Below are positions 8,940 to 17,507 of a stretch of DNA of 64,000 nt, piece by piece. The DNA is from Nocardia rhizosphaerihabitans. Its GTDB lineage: Bacteria > Actinomycetota > Actinomycetes > Mycobacteriales > Mycobacteriaceae. Position numbers and translations under genes: made by a program. The stretch is from the NCBI RefSeq assembly GCF_014646295.1, contig NZ_BMNE01000004.1, positions 248,001-312,000 of the forward strand, given 5' to 3'. How positions within the stretch are numbered: the stretch's first letter is position 1; each line of letters opens with the position of its first letter. Below the pieces are notes generated by a model that was not told where the DNA came from, did not search any database, and saw only the letters and a program-made list of their open reading frames with translations.

Positions 8940-9895
8940 TGAGCACGGCAACGGTCAAACGGCGGCGCTTGCCGGGAACTGAGCTTCTGACGAAGACCTC
9001 TGGGCTGCAACGGGTCACGCTCATCACGGGGCTGGTGTCAGTCGCGGTGTTCGTGCTGGTCGCGGTGTTCGCGCCGCTGCTCGCACCGTACGGACTGGCC
9101 CAGAACTCCTCCGACGGTGTGGCTTTCGTATCGCAGCAGCCGCCGTCGGCCGAGCACTGGTTCGGTACCTCGGTGCGCAGCGAGGATGTGTTCTCCCGGG
9201 TGCTGTACGGCGCGCGCACCGCGCTGCTGGTGATCGTGATCGCGGTGGTGCTCTCGCTGCTGGTCGGCGTGCCGCTCGGGCTGCTGTCCGGGTACGTCGG
9301 GCGGTGGGTCGACCGGGTGCTGGTGCTGGTCATGGACGCCATCTACGCGTTCCCGTCGCTGCTGCTCGCCATCGTCGTGTCGATCGTCGTCGCGGGTGGT
9401 ACGTCGAGCAGTCTCGGCGGGATGCTGTCGGCGGCCATCGCGATCACGGTGGTGTATGTGCCGCAATACTTCCGGGTCGTGCGCAATGCGACGGTGGCGG
9501 TGAAGACCGAACCGTATGTGGACGCGGCGCGGGTCACCGGTGCGTCGACAGCGCGAATCATGTTCCGGCACATCCTGTCCAATGTCACCGGGTCGCTGCC
9601 GGTGATCGTCACCATCAACGCCGCCGACGCCATCCTCACGCTGGCCGCGCTCGGCTTCCTCGGGTTCGGCATCGAGCCGACCCAGGCGGCCGAATGGGGC
9701 TATGACCTGAACAAGGCGCTCAACGACGTGTCCAACGGGATCTGGTGGACCTCCATCTTCCCCGGCACCGCGATCGTGCTCGTCGTCCTCGGGATGACGC
9801 TGGTCGGGGAGAGCATCGACGAGACGCTGAACCCGCTGCTGCGGACGCGTCGCGCGGTCACCACCGCGGAAGAGAAGGAGACGGTCGATGACTGA
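8939..9895 (+). CDS. ABC transporter permease (DppC/OppC-like)
   Basis: Second permease, 318 residues. It has a cytoplasmic N-terminus, a first helix about 30-50, the typical periplasmic segment PPSAEHWFGTSVRSEDVFSRVLYGARTAL and five further helices. The coupling loop is EPYVDAARVTGASTARIMFRHILSN. Its ATG overlaps the stop of the previous gene and its stop overlaps the next ATG, so the three proteins should be made in step. It pairs with DppB as the heterodimeric channel. Confidence 0.92.
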   Translation: MSTATVKRRRLPGTELLTKTSGLQRVTLITGLVSVAVFVLVAVFAPLLAPYGLAQNSSDGVAFVSQQPPSAEHWFGTSVRSEDVFSRVLYGARTALLVIVIAVVLSLLVGVPLGLLSGYVGRWVDRVLVLVMDAIYAFPSLLLAIVVSIVVAGGTSSSLGGMLSAAIAITVVYVPQYFRVVRNATVAVKTEPYVDAARVTGASTARIMFRHILSNVTGSLPVIVTINAADAILTLAALGFLGFGIEPTQAAEWGYDLNKALNDVSNGIWWTSIFPGTAIVLVVLGMTLVGESIDETLNPLLRTRRAVTTAEEKETVDD

Positions 9896-11573
9896 GACCC
9901 GCACGCCCGCACTGTCGGTCGCCGGGTTGTCGGTGACCTTCGCGACCGACAGCGGGCCGGTCGCGGCCGTGCGCAACGTGTCCTACGAGGTGTTCCCCGG
10001 CGAGGTGCTCGCCATCGTCGGCGAGTCCGGGTCGGGCAAGTCGGTGAGCTCGCGCACCGCGATCGGGCTGCTGCCGCACACCGCGCAGGTGCGGGGGCTG
10101 GTCAGCATCGGTGACAGCGCGGTGACCGCGATGACCGAAAAGCAGCTGACCGCGTTGCGCGGCGGCGAGGTCTCGATGGTCTTCCAGGAACCCGCCCGCG
10201 CGCTCGACCCGCTGTTCACCGCCGGCTTCCAGATCGGTGAAGCGCTGCGCGCGCACAGCGGGATGAGCCGGAAAGACGCGCGCGCCAAGGCGATCGAGCT
10301 GTTGCGCACGGTCGGGCTGCCCGATCCGGAGCACCGGGTCGACTACTACCCGCATCAGCTCTCCGGCGGGCAGAAGCAGCGCGTGATGATCGCCATCGCC
10401 ATCGCGTGCGAACCCAAGGTGATCATCGCCGACGAGCCGACCACCGCGCTGGACGTGACGGTGCAGGCCGAGATCCTGGAACTGCTGCGCGATCTGCGTG
10501 ACCGGCTGGGCAGTGCGATCGTGCTGATCACCCACAACATGGGAGTCGTGGCCGACCTGGCCGACCGGGTGGTCGTGATGCGGGCGGGTGAGGTCGTCGA
10601 GCAGGCGCCGGTGCACGAGCTGTTCGCCAGCCCGCGCGCCGAGTACACCAGGGCGCTGCTCGACGCCGTTCCGCATCTGGGGGCGGCCACCATCGAGCGG
10701 CCCGTGCTCGATCCGGAGGCCGAGCCGGTGCTCGACGTCAGCGATCTGGTCGTGCAGTTCCCCGGACCGTTCGGGCGGCCCGCGTTCCGGGCCGTCGACG
10801 GGGTCAGCCTGCGGATCCGGCCGGGGGAGACCCTCGGCCTGGTCGGTGAGTCCGGGTCGGGCAAGTCGACCATCGGGCGGTGCGTGGCGGCGCTGCAGCG
10901 GCCGACCTCGGGGCGGGTGCTGATCCGTGGCCAGGACATCGCCGAGTTGTCCCAGCGCAAGCTGCGGCCGATCCGGCGGCGCTTCGGTTTCGTGTTCCAG
11001 GACCCCGCCGGGTCGCTGAACCCGCGCCTGACCGTCGGCGAGTGCGTGGCCGAACCGCTCGTCGTGCACGGCATCGGTGATCGCGCGAGCGTCCGCGAGC
11101 GGGTCAGGCACATGCTCGACGACGTGCGGCTGCCCGCGGGCACCGAGAACCGCTATCCGCACGAGCTGTCGGGCGGACAGCGGCAACGGGTGAGCCTGGC
11201 CAGAGCGCTGGTACTCGATCCCGACCTGCTCGTTGCCGACGAACCGACGAGCGCGCTCGACGTCTCGGTGCAGGCGGCGGTACTCGAACTGTTCGCCGAT
11301 CTGCAGCGCGGCTGCGGCTGGGCGTGTCTGTTCATCAGCCACGACCTCGCCGTCGTCGACCAGCTCGCCGATCGGATCATGGTGCTGCGCGACGGAACCT
11401 GCGTCGAGGAAGGCGACAACGAGCAGATCCTGCGCAACCCGCGACACGAGTACACCCGCCGCCTCGTCGCCGCTGTTCCGGTACCGGATCCGGTGCAACA
11501 GCGCAGCCGCCGGGCCGAGAATGCCGCCGACCGGCGCAAATCACCCGCACCGGCCATCGAGCTGGAACAATGA
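9888..11573 (+). CDS. Fused double ATP-binding subunit of peptide ABC transporter (DppD-DppF-like)
   Basis: A 561-residue protein with two complete ABC ATPase domains. The first (about 8-255) has Walker A GESGSGKS, signature LSGGQKQRV and Walker B VIIADEPTTALDV. The second (about 280-530) has GESGSGKST, LSGGQRQRVSLARAL and LLVADEPTSALDV. Each is followed by the oligopeptide-type C-terminal segment (SPRAEYTRALLDAVP; NPRHEYTRRLVAAVP). A single fused chain replaces separate DppD and DppF subunits, which is common in actinobacteria. It ends the operon. Confidence 0.94.
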   Translation: MTETRTPALSVAGLSVTFATDSGPVAAVRNVSYEVFPGEVLAIVGESGSGKSVSSRTAIGLLPHTAQVRGLVSIGDSAVTAMTEKQLTALRGGEVSMVFQEPARALDPLFTAGFQIGEALRAHSGMSRKDARAKAIELLRTVGLPDPEHRVDYYPHQLSGGQKQRVMIAIAIACEPKVIIADEPTTALDVTVQAEILELLRDLRDRLGSAIVLITHNMGVVADLADRVVVMRAGEVVEQAPVHELFASPRAEYTRALLDAVPHLGAATIERPVLDPEAEPVLDVSDLVVQFPGPFGRPAFRAVDGVSLRIRPGETLGLVGESGSGKSTIGRCVAALQRPTSGRVLIRGQDIAELSQRKLRPIRRRFGFVFQDPAGSLNPRLTVGECVAEPLVVHGIGDRASVRERVRHMLDDVRLPAGTENRYPHELSGGQRQRVSLARALVLDPDLLVADEPTSALDVSVQAAVLELFADLQRGCGWACLFISHDLAVVDQLADRIMVLRDGTCVEEGDNEQILRNPRHEYTRRLVAAVPVPDPVQQRSRRAENAADRRKSPAPAIELEQ

Positions 11574-11661
11574 GCTAGGAGCCGCACGACAGCTGAACCG
11601 GCGGATCACTTAGAGTTACTAGGCATCTATCCGCCGATTCGGTTTGGAGCTTTCCCCCACA

Positions 11662-12741
11662 ATGACTGAACAGACACCCAGCGGTGCAGGCGCTTCCTAC
11701 GCTGCGGCAGGCGTGAGCATCGAAGCCGGTGACCGCGCCGTCGAATTGTTCGGACCATTGGCGAAGAAGGCCAGCCGACCCGAGGTGCAGGGCGGCATCG
11801 GCGGCTTCGCCGGTCTGTTCGCACTCAAGGGCGGGTACCGGGAGCCGCTGCTCGCCGCGTCCACCGACGGTGTCGGCACCAAGATCGCCGTCGCCCAGGC
11901 GCTGGACAAGCACGACACCGTCGGTCTCGACCTGGTCGCCATGGTCGTCGACGACCTGGTGGTCTGTGGCGCCGAGCCGCTGTTCCTGCAGGACTACATC
12001 GCCATCGGCAAGGTCATCCCGGAGAAGGTCGCCGAGCTGGTCTCCGGCATCGCGGAGGGCTGCATCAAGGCGGGCTGCGCGCTGCTGGGCGGCGAGACCG
12101 CCGAGCACCCCGGCCTGATGGACCCGGACGACTACGACCTGTCCGCCACCGGCGTCGGTGTCGTCGAGGCTGATTCGGTGCTCGGCCCCGACCGCGTGCG
12201 CCCCGGCGACGTCGTCATCGCGATGGGTTCCTCCGGCCTGCACTCCAACGGCTACAGCCTGGCCCGCAAGGTCCTGCTCGACATCGACCGGATGTCGCTG
12301 ACCGGCTACGTCGAGGAGTTCGGCCGCACCCTGGGTGAGGAGTTGCTCGAGCCGACCCGCATCTACGCCAAGGACTGCCTCGCGCTGATCGCCGAGACCG
12401 ATGTACGCACCTTCTCGCACGTCACCGGTGGCGGTCTGGCCGCCAACCTGGCGCGCGTGCTGCCCGCCGGCCTGGTCGCCGAGCTGGACCGCGGCACCTG
12501 GAACCCGGCGCCGGTGTTCAAGATGATCGCCCAGCGCGGTCGCGTCGAGCGGGCCGAGATGGAGAAGACGTTCAACATGGGCGTCGGCATGGTCGCGATC
12601 GTCGCGCCCGAGGACGCCGATCGCGCGCTGGCGGTGCTCACCGCCCGCCACATCGACTGCTGGACCCTGGGCCAGGTCAAGAAGGCCGCCGACGCCGGCG
12701 CGCCGCGTGCCGTCCTGCTGGGCGACCACCCCAGGTTCTGA
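11662..12741 (+). CDS. purM: Phosphoribosylformylglycinamidine cyclo-ligase (AIR synthetase)
   Basis: PurM converts FGAM to aminoimidazole ribotide with ATP, step five of purine synthesis. The 359-residue protein shows the family stretches GGFAGLFALKGGYREPLLAASTDGVGTK (about 37-64), GGETAEHPGL and HVTGGGLAANLARVLP. ATG 11662 was preferred to a TTG six codons upstream; GGAG lies about 12 nt before it. It has its own 88-bp upstream gap, consistent with separate transcription from the ABC operon, and is followed by a strong terminator. Confidence 0.96.
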   Translation: MTEQTPSGAGASYAAAGVSIEAGDRAVELFGPLAKKASRPEVQGGIGGFAGLFALKGGYREPLLAASTDGVGTKIAVAQALDKHDTVGLDLVAMVVDDLVVCGAEPLFLQDYIAIGKVIPEKVAELVSGIAEGCIKAGCALLGGETAEHPGLMDPDDYDLSATGVGVVEADSVLGPDRVRPGDVVIAMGSSGLHSNGYSLARKVLLDIDRMSLTGYVEEFGRTLGEELLEPTRIYAKDCLALIAETDVRTFSHVTGGGLAANLARVLPAGLVAELDRGTWNPAPVFKMIAQRGRVERAEMEKTFNMGVGMVAIVAPEDADRALAVLTARHIDCWTLGQVKKAADAGAPRAVLLGDHPRF

Positions 12742-12760
12742 CGCGCTACCGCCTGCACCA

Positions 12761-12794
12761 CGTGAGCCGGGTCGCTGTTGCGACCCGGCTCACG
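12761..12794 (+). terminator. Terminator after purM
   Basis: Perfect 15-bp stem CGTGAGCCGGGTCGC / GCGACCCGGCTCACG with loop TGTT, 19 nt after the purM stop. Only a weak T-tract follows (CGTTTG), as is usual in actinobacteria. Confidence 0.8.
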
Positions 12795-12890
12795 CGTTTG
12801 TGCTGGTTTGTCTGCCGCAGGAACGGCTATCCCTGACGCGAGGGGTAGGTGCCTGTCGGCTCGGGGTGGTCGGGGCCTCGAGGCGGCGAA

Positions 12891-12930
12891 CACGACGAGC
12901 GTCCTGTGTGTGCACAGGACGCTCGTCGTG
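12891..12930. repeat. 18-bp perfect inverted repeat between convergent genes
   Basis: Arms CACGACGAGCGTCCTGTG and its exact complement around a TGTG loop. It lies between the purM terminator and the DUF3073 terminator; no gene explains it. It may be an extra bidirectional terminator or part of a small RNA. I see nothing coding in 12795-12983. Confidence 0.7.
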
Positions 12931-12983
12931 TATTCGGATGTTCGCCGTACTGCTGCGAGCCTGGATCGCTGCCGGACAACGGT

Positions 12984-13016
12984 TGAAGGGGGAGGCCGTC
13001 GTGGCCTCCCCCTTCA
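12984..13016 (-). terminator. Terminator after the DUF3073 gene
   Basis: Perfect 14-bp stem TGAAGGGGGAGGCC / GGCCTCCCCCTTCA with loop GTCGT, 11 nt past the DUF3073 stop on the minus strand. A strong G/C hairpin with little T-tract. Confidence 0.75.
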
Positions 13017-13027
13017 CCGGCGTTCGA

Positions 13028-13252
13028 TCAGCGACGCCAGCTGTCGTAGTCGTCGTCCTCGTTGTTCCAACGGGACGGCGAATCGTCTGCGTCGTGCTCG
13101 TCGGAAATCACGCCGCCACTCCTTGGTTGGGAGTGGAGCGGAGTGCTATCCGACAGCTCGCGCTGAAGGCTCGCGAAGTCGGTCGGCGCGGAGCTGTACT
13201 TGAGCTCACGTGCGACTTTGGTCTGCTTTGCCTTAGCCCGGCCACGGCCCAT
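13028..13252 (-). CDS. DUF3073 family protein
   Basis: A 74-residue, highly charged protein. It has a basic N-terminus (MGRGRAKAKQTKVARELKY), a central SAPTDFASLQREL and an acidic, aromatic end (RWNNEDDDYDSWRR). This is the actinobacterial DUF3073 family (Rv0810c in M. tuberculosis), found convergent with purM. No function is established. The alternating basic and acidic ends suggest a nucleic-acid or ribosome-associated role, but that is a guess. A candidate -10 (TATTAAT) lies about 60 nt upstream of the start. Confidence 0.9.
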   Translation of the reverse strand: MGRGRAKAKQTKVARELKYSSAPTDFASLQRELSDSTPLHSQPRSGGVISDEHDADDSPSRWNNEDDDYDSWRR

Positions 13253-13427
13253 GGCTGACCCCCTCGCGTCACTGCGGGGCGGCCTGGGGTTTGTTGGCGG
13301 CCCCGTTCGAATTAATACTCTTCCTGACAGACACTTTAGCGTGTGTCAGGCGGTCGCGCTTCCAGGAGTGGGTGAAGAACTACCGAACCGGTGCCGTTTG
13401 CCCCTTCTTCGCCGAGCGGACCCGGTC

Positions 13428-14378
13428 TCAGAGCACCCCCGGGATCGCGCGGATCACACCGACTCTGGCGTCGCCGCCGAGTACCGCGGTGGCCGCGAGG
13501 TCGGTGTGCTCGTCGGTCCAATCGACCCCGAGACCGCGCAGAATCGCCAGCGTCAAGGGCATCCGGGCACGGTCGTGACCGTCGTCGATCTTGTACGCGA
13601 AGGCCCTTCCGTCGGGCAGCGCACCCGCGTGCACACCGTCCGCGCCGATCTTGCAGAACAAGCCGGGAGTGGCCGCCATGGCCAGCAGGTCCGGGCCCTT
13701 CGTGCCCGAAATCACTCGCGGATTCGCCCGAACGGCATCGGCGATCCGGCGCGGCGCGGTGCCGGTCTCGGCCGTGGTGAAGCCGGCGAAGGCGCGCGCG
13801 AGGTTGACGAGTGAGACGGGCACGATCGGCAGGCCGCAGCCGTCGATGCCCAGGTCGGTTTCCGGCTCGCCGGTGACGTCGGCGATCGTGGCGAGCACCG
13901 CCTGCTGCAGTGGGTGCTCCACGTCGAGATATCCGGTGCGCGGCCAGTCGTTGATCGCGCAGGTCGCCAGCATCGCCGCGTGTTTGCCCGAGCAGTTCAT
14001 GTAGAGCGGGCTCGGGCCGGAGCCGGTGAGCGCGGCGGCGCGGGCGCGATCCTCGAAGGGGAGGTCGGGCGGGCAGGCCAGGTCGGTGGGGGCGAAGCCG
14101 TAGCGGTCGAGCAGTCTGCGGACCAGGGCGATGTGGTCGGGCTCGCCGAAGTGCGATGCGGTGGCCACGGCGAGCTCGTCGTCGTCGACGGGGTCGAAAC
14201 CGTTGCGTAGCAGGGCCAATGCCTGCATCGGCTTGTTGGTCGAGCGCGGGAAGATCGGGCCGTGCACCTCGCCGAGCTCGAGGGTGGGCGTGCCGTCGGC
14301 GTCGAGCACGACGACCGAGCCGCGGTGCACGCACTCACGGAAGCCCGAGCGGACCACCTCGACCAGCTCCACGCTCAT
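13428..14378 (-). CDS. Asparaginase family protein (asparaginase II type)
   Basis: A 316-residue protein of the bacterial L-asparaginase II family (PF06089-like), distinct from the AnsA/B type. Landmarks are EVVRSGFRECVHRGSVVVLD (8-27), the substrate-pocket stretch PIFPRSTNKPMQALALL, NCSGKHAAMLA and GIDGCGLPIVPVSL. It probably hydrolyses asparagine or a related amide in the cytoplasm. Its ATG overlaps the stop of the MOSC gene (ATGA), making it the last gene of the ygfZ-MOSC-asparaginase operon. Confidence 0.88.
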   Translation of the reverse strand: MSVELVEVVRSGFRECVHRGSVVVLDADGTPTLELGEVHGPIFPRSTNKPMQALALLRNGFDPVDDDELAVATASHFGEPDHIALVRRLLDRYGFAPTDLACPPDLPFEDRARAAALTGSGPSPLYMNCSGKHAAMLATCAINDWPRTGYLDVEHPLQQAVLATIADVTGEPETDLGIDGCGLPIVPVSLVNLARAFAGFTTAETGTAPRRIADAVRANPRVISGTKGPDLLAMAATPGLFCKIGADGVHAGALPDGRAFAYKIDDGHDRARMPLTLAILRGLGVDWTDEHTDLAATAVLGGDARVGVIRAIPGVL

Positions 14379-15139
14379 GACTGCGCCTCGCTAGCGCTCG
14401 GCTCCGTCATGAGCGTGCGCACGCTGAGCTGCTGATTCGCTCGCTGACGCTCGCTCATGGGCCGGACCTCCAGGGGAACCTCGGTGCGGGTTCTGGTGTG
14501 CCGGTCGATCTGCATGCGGATGTCGTCGGAGATGGTCGGCTCCTCGGTGCGCAGCCGTTCCAGCAGCGCGGGGTCGGCGCCGGTGAACACGTCGCGCACG
14601 GTGATGCCGTGTTCGGGCACGTGCACCACGCGCACCTCGTCGCCGGCGCCGACCGTGCCCTCGGTGAGCACCCGGAAGTAGGCGCCGGTGTCGGACTGGA
14701 GTGTGAAGCGTTTCACCCACTGCCGCTCGCCCGCCCACTGCTGGAAGGTCGAGCAGGGGACGCGGGGCGCGCTGACCTCGAGCAGTGTGTCGCCCACCGT
14801 GACGCGCGCGCCGAGCACCGCGTCGCTGATCGGGAGCCCGCTCAGGCGCAGGTTCTCGCCGAACCAGCCGGCGGGCAGCTCGCGGTCGAGTTCCCCGGCC
14901 CAGCGGCGGGCGTCCTCCTCGCCGTAGGCGTAGACGGCCTGGTGCACGCCGCCGTGGTTGACGGTGTCGCAGACGTGATCGCCGGCCAGGCCGAGGGCAC
15001 GCACCGCGACGCGACCGTCGACGGGTCGCTTGTCGATGGCGGTCCGCCCGACGCGGGTGCGGACCTCGAGTTCGGCGTGCACGACGCACACGGCCTCGAC
15101 GCGGCCGGTGTCACCGACGCGCATGATCGGGCGGCTCAT
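14375..15139 (-). CDS. MOSC domain protein (YiiM-like)
   Basis: A 254-residue MOSC-domain protein. The domain spans about 15-160, with GLAGDHVCDTVNHGGVHQAVYAY and the family cysteine in SAPRVPCSTFQQW. MOSC proteins handle molybdenum cofactor-bound sulfur; YiiM relatives reduce N-hydroxylated bases. The ATG overlaps the ygfZ stop, so the proteins are coupled. The last 27 residues (from MSERQRANQQ) are not family sequence but come from a GCGAGCG-rich repeat at the gene end. A start five codons later (MRVGDTG) is possible. Confidence 0.85.
   Translation of the reverse strand: MSRPIMRVGDTGRVEAVCVVHAELEVRTRVGRTAIDKRPVDGRVAVRALGLAGDHVCDTVNHGGVHQAVYAYGEEDARRWAGELDRELPAGWFGENLRLSGLPISDAVLGARVTVGDTLLEVSAPRVPCSTFQQWAGERQWVKRFTLQSDTGAYFRVLTEGTVGAGDEVRVVHVPEHGITVRDVFTGADPALLERLRTEEPTISDDIRMQIDRHTRTRTEVPLEVRPMSERQRANQQLSVRTLMTEPSASEAQS
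14391..14459. repeat. Short GCGAGCG-rich repeat at MOSC 3' end
   Basis: This stretch contains the near-repeats CGCTCGCTGACGCTCGCTCATG and the palindrome AGCGTGCGCACGCT (14412-14425). A related GCTCGC-rich stretch occurs at 24750-24810 in the N-terminus of the nitrobindin-like gene. From memory, repeats of this kind are scattered at Nocardia gene boundaries; this needs a genome search. Confidence 0.45.
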
Positions 15140-16251
15140 CGCCCGCGCAGCCGGTCGACGGCGGCCCGGCCCGCCTGCACGACATCGTCGGCGGGGATCG
15201 AGTCGGGGTCGATGGCGGCGGCCATGGTGCCGACCACCAGTTCGGTGCCGGCGGGGACCGAGCGCTTGATCAAGGCCAGGGCGATCGGGCCGAGTTCGTA
15301 GTGGTCGACGACGGTGCCGAGCCTGCCGACCGTGCGGCCACCCGCGGTGACGTCGGCGCCGGTGGCCGGGCGTTCGTCGGCCGAGCCGTCCAGGTGCAGC
15401 AGCACCATGTTGCGCGGCGGCTTGCCGAGGTTGTGCACCCGGGCGACCGTCTCCTGGCCGCGGTAGCAGCCCTTGTTCAGGTGCACCGCCCCGTGCTCGT
15501 CGACGCCGCCGATCCAGCGGGCCTCGTGCGGGATGGTGCGCTCGTCGGTGTCGACGCCGATCCGGGGCCGCAGTTCGGCAACGCGCAGCGCCTCGAAGGC
15601 CCACATGCCCGCGGGCGCCGCGCCTGCCTGGGTGAGCTTGGTCCACCAGGAGGTGAGCTCGGCGCGGGGGATGACGAGGTCGAAGGAATCGGCGCTCGGC
15701 CACGGCATGCGCCGCAGGAAGCCGCCACCGGGCAGCGCGACGGCGGCGTAGACCTCGGGCAGCGCGGCGACGCCGAGCGCGTCGAGCAGAGTGCTCACCT
15801 GGGGGCCGAGCAGGCTCAGTACGGCGTAGTCGGGCGCGGGCTCTGGTTTGGCGTCGGCCCAGAAGACCATCTTCTGCAGGAACGCGACCAGCTCCGCGCC
15901 GCGGTCGGCTTCGGTGTCGAGCCAGACGGTGCCGTCGAGATCGGTGAGCACGAAGTGGTGCAGCACGCGGCCGTTGAGATCGAGATCCAGATTCTCGGCG
16001 CTGTGCCCGTCGGGCAGCGCGGCGATGTGCTGGCTGGTGATGGTGTGCAGCCAGCTCAGGCGCTCGGCGCCGGTGATCCTGGCGACGCTGCGATGCGAGC
16101 GATCGACCACCGCGACGCGCTGCGCCGCGGCCCTCTGCTCGCCGAACGGATCACCGTAATGCCACGCGACCGCGGCGTCCGGGGAGCCAGGTGCGCCCGC
16201 GACGGCACCCGGAGTGTGGAGAACAGGACTGGGGGCGACGACCACCGACAC
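15136..16251 (-). CDS. ygfZ: YgfZ/GcvT-family folate-binding protein
   Basis: A 371-residue folate-binding protein related to glycine cleavage T protein. YgfZ helps maintain iron-sulfur enzymes such as MiaB. The signature KGCYRGQE is present near residue 255, preceded by RPRIGVDTDERTIPHEA. The N-terminal part VAWHYGDPFGEQRAAAQRVAVVDRSHR matches Rv0811c-type proteins. GTG 16251 gives a length close to Rv0811c; upstream in-frame GTGs make the exact start uncertain. It is the first gene of the operon with MOSC and asparaginase genes and is divergent from the PabC-like gene. Confidence 0.88.
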   Translation of the reverse strand: MSVVVAPSPVLHTPGAVAGAPGSPDAAVAWHYGDPFGEQRAAAQRVAVVDRSHRSVARITGAERLSWLHTITSQHIAALPDGHSAENLDLDLNGRVLHHFVLTDLDGTVWLDTEADRGAELVAFLQKMVFWADAKPEPAPDYAVLSLLGPQVSTLLDALGVAALPEVYAAVALPGGGFLRRMPWPSADSFDLVIPRAELTSWWTKLTQAGAAPAGMWAFEALRVAELRPRIGVDTDERTIPHEARWIGGVDEHGAVHLNKGCYRGQETVARVHNLGKPPRNMVLLHLDGSADERPATGADVTAGGRTVGRLGTVVDHYELGPIALALIKRSVPAGTELVVGTMAAAIDPDSIPADDVVQAGRAAVDRLRGR

Positions 16252-16427
16252 AAGACCCACTGTAGGCGCGTCCACCGACACGCGCCGCAGCCGGGCGTCC
16301 GATTCGGGGGCGGCATGCGAGGTCAGCGGCCGGAGGCGGTAGCGGAGCGTGACCACGCAGGCCGCCCGAGCATGCCCAATGTGCGCAGCCGTAGGCATAA
16401 CGGACCGATAACGCCTACGCTCGTCAC

Positions 16428-17330
16428 ATGGGAGAACGGGTTCTTGTGACACTCGACGGCGCGGTCGCTGATGCGAACGCGCCGTTGCTTTATGCCGACG
16501 ACATCGGCGCACTGCGCGGTGATGGCGTCTTCGAAACGATTTTGGTGCGCGGCGGCACGGCGACCGCGCTGGAATTCCACCTGGCGAGGCTGCGCCGGTC
16601 CGCGCAGGCGCTGGAGCTGCCGGAGCCGGGGCTGTCGAAATGGCGCGCCGCGGTCGAGCTGGCGTGCAAGGAGTGGGGTTCGGAAGAGGAAGGCATGCTG
16701 CGGCTGATCTACACCCGCGGCCGCGATTCGGAATACGACGCCCCGGCGGGACTGACCCCGACCGAACCGAAGCCCACCGCGTACGTGCTCGTCTCCCCGG
16801 TACCGGCTCGGGTCGCCACGGCCCGCGCCGAAGGCGTGAAGGTGATGTCGCTGGCCCGCGGCATCTCGGTCGACCTCGCGCAGGCGGCGCCCTGGCAGCT
16901 GCTCGGCGCGAAGACCCTCTCGTACGCGACCAATATGGCCGCGCTGCGGTTCGCGCGGCGGATGGGCGCCGAGGACGTGATCTTCCACAGCACCGAGCAC
17001 CGGGTGCTCGAGGGCCCGCGCTCAACCGTCGTGATCGCGCGCGACAAACAGCTCATCACCCCGCCGGCGAAGAGCGGGGTGCTGCCGGGAGTAACCCAGC
17101 GTTCGCTGTTCGCGGTGGCGGAGAAGCAGGGCTGGGAGTGCAAGTATCAGTCGCTGTTCACCGCCGACCTGTTCGACTGCGACAGCATCTGGCTGCTGTC
17201 GAGCATCACGCTGGCGGCGCGGGTGAATCAGCTCGACGGGGTGCGCATGTCGGCGCCGGACAACGCGCAGGAGATCATCGACATGGTGAATCTGGGGGTC
17301 GAACGGCCGGGGACCATCGGCGACTGGTGA
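16428..17330 (+). CDS. pabC: Aminodeoxychorismate lyase (PabC-like, PLP fold type IV)
   Basis: A 300-residue fold-type IV PLP enzyme, collinear with Rv0812, which makes p-aminobenzoate for folate. The PLP lysine is in the motif LLGAKTLSYATNMAALRFA (about residue 163), followed by EDVIFHSTEHRVLEGPRSTVV. The N-terminus DDIGALRGDGVFETILVRGG is typical of the family. D-amino-acid and branched-chain aminotransferases share the fold, but length and synteny support the lyase. It starts at ATG 16428. Confidence 0.88.
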   Translation: MGERVLVTLDGAVADANAPLLYADDIGALRGDGVFETILVRGGTATALEFHLARLRRSAQALELPEPGLSKWRAAVELACKEWGSEEEGMLRLIYTRGRDSEYDAPAGLTPTEPKPTAYVLVSPVPARVATARAEGVKVMSLARGISVDLAQAAPWQLLGAKTLSYATNMAALRFARRMGAEDVIFHSTEHRVLEGPRSTVVIARDKQLITPPAKSGVLPGVTQRSLFAVAEKQGWECKYQSLFTADLFDCDSIWLLSSITLAARVNQLDGVRMSAPDNAQEIIDMVNLGVERPGTIGDW

Positions 17331-17464
17331 GTCGTGTGCGGGGCACGGGTGGGCGTGCCCCTGCGGCGCCGGGAATTCCCGGTCGGACCGCGTATATCCA
17401 ATCGTGCAGCAACCTTTCGGCGTGTCGTGGCGGTTGTCACGCTGAACAAGGGTAGACCCCGGCG

Positions 17465-17491
17465 TACGATTTACTACGACTTGTCGTAGTA
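17465..17491 (+). promoter_or_regulatory. Candidate cydA promoter with perfect palindromic operator
   Basis: A possible -10 TACGAT (17465-17470) is followed at once by a 20-bp perfect inverted repeat, TACTACGAC-TT-GTCGTAGTA (17472-17491), 16 nt before the cydA ATG. A palindrome across the likely start site points to a repressor. The arms resemble BlaI/MecI-type sites; the regulator is not in this window. Confidence 0.65.
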
Positions 17492-17507
17492 GAAGCTGGA
17501 GGGTCGG

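Noticed and set aside
9858..11498. A 546-codon minus-strand frame opposite the double ATPase
   Set aside because: The ATPase motifs on the plus strand settle it.
12761..13016. Repeated hairpins considered as a CRISPR-like array
   Set aside because: The three stems differ in sequence and have no regular spacers.
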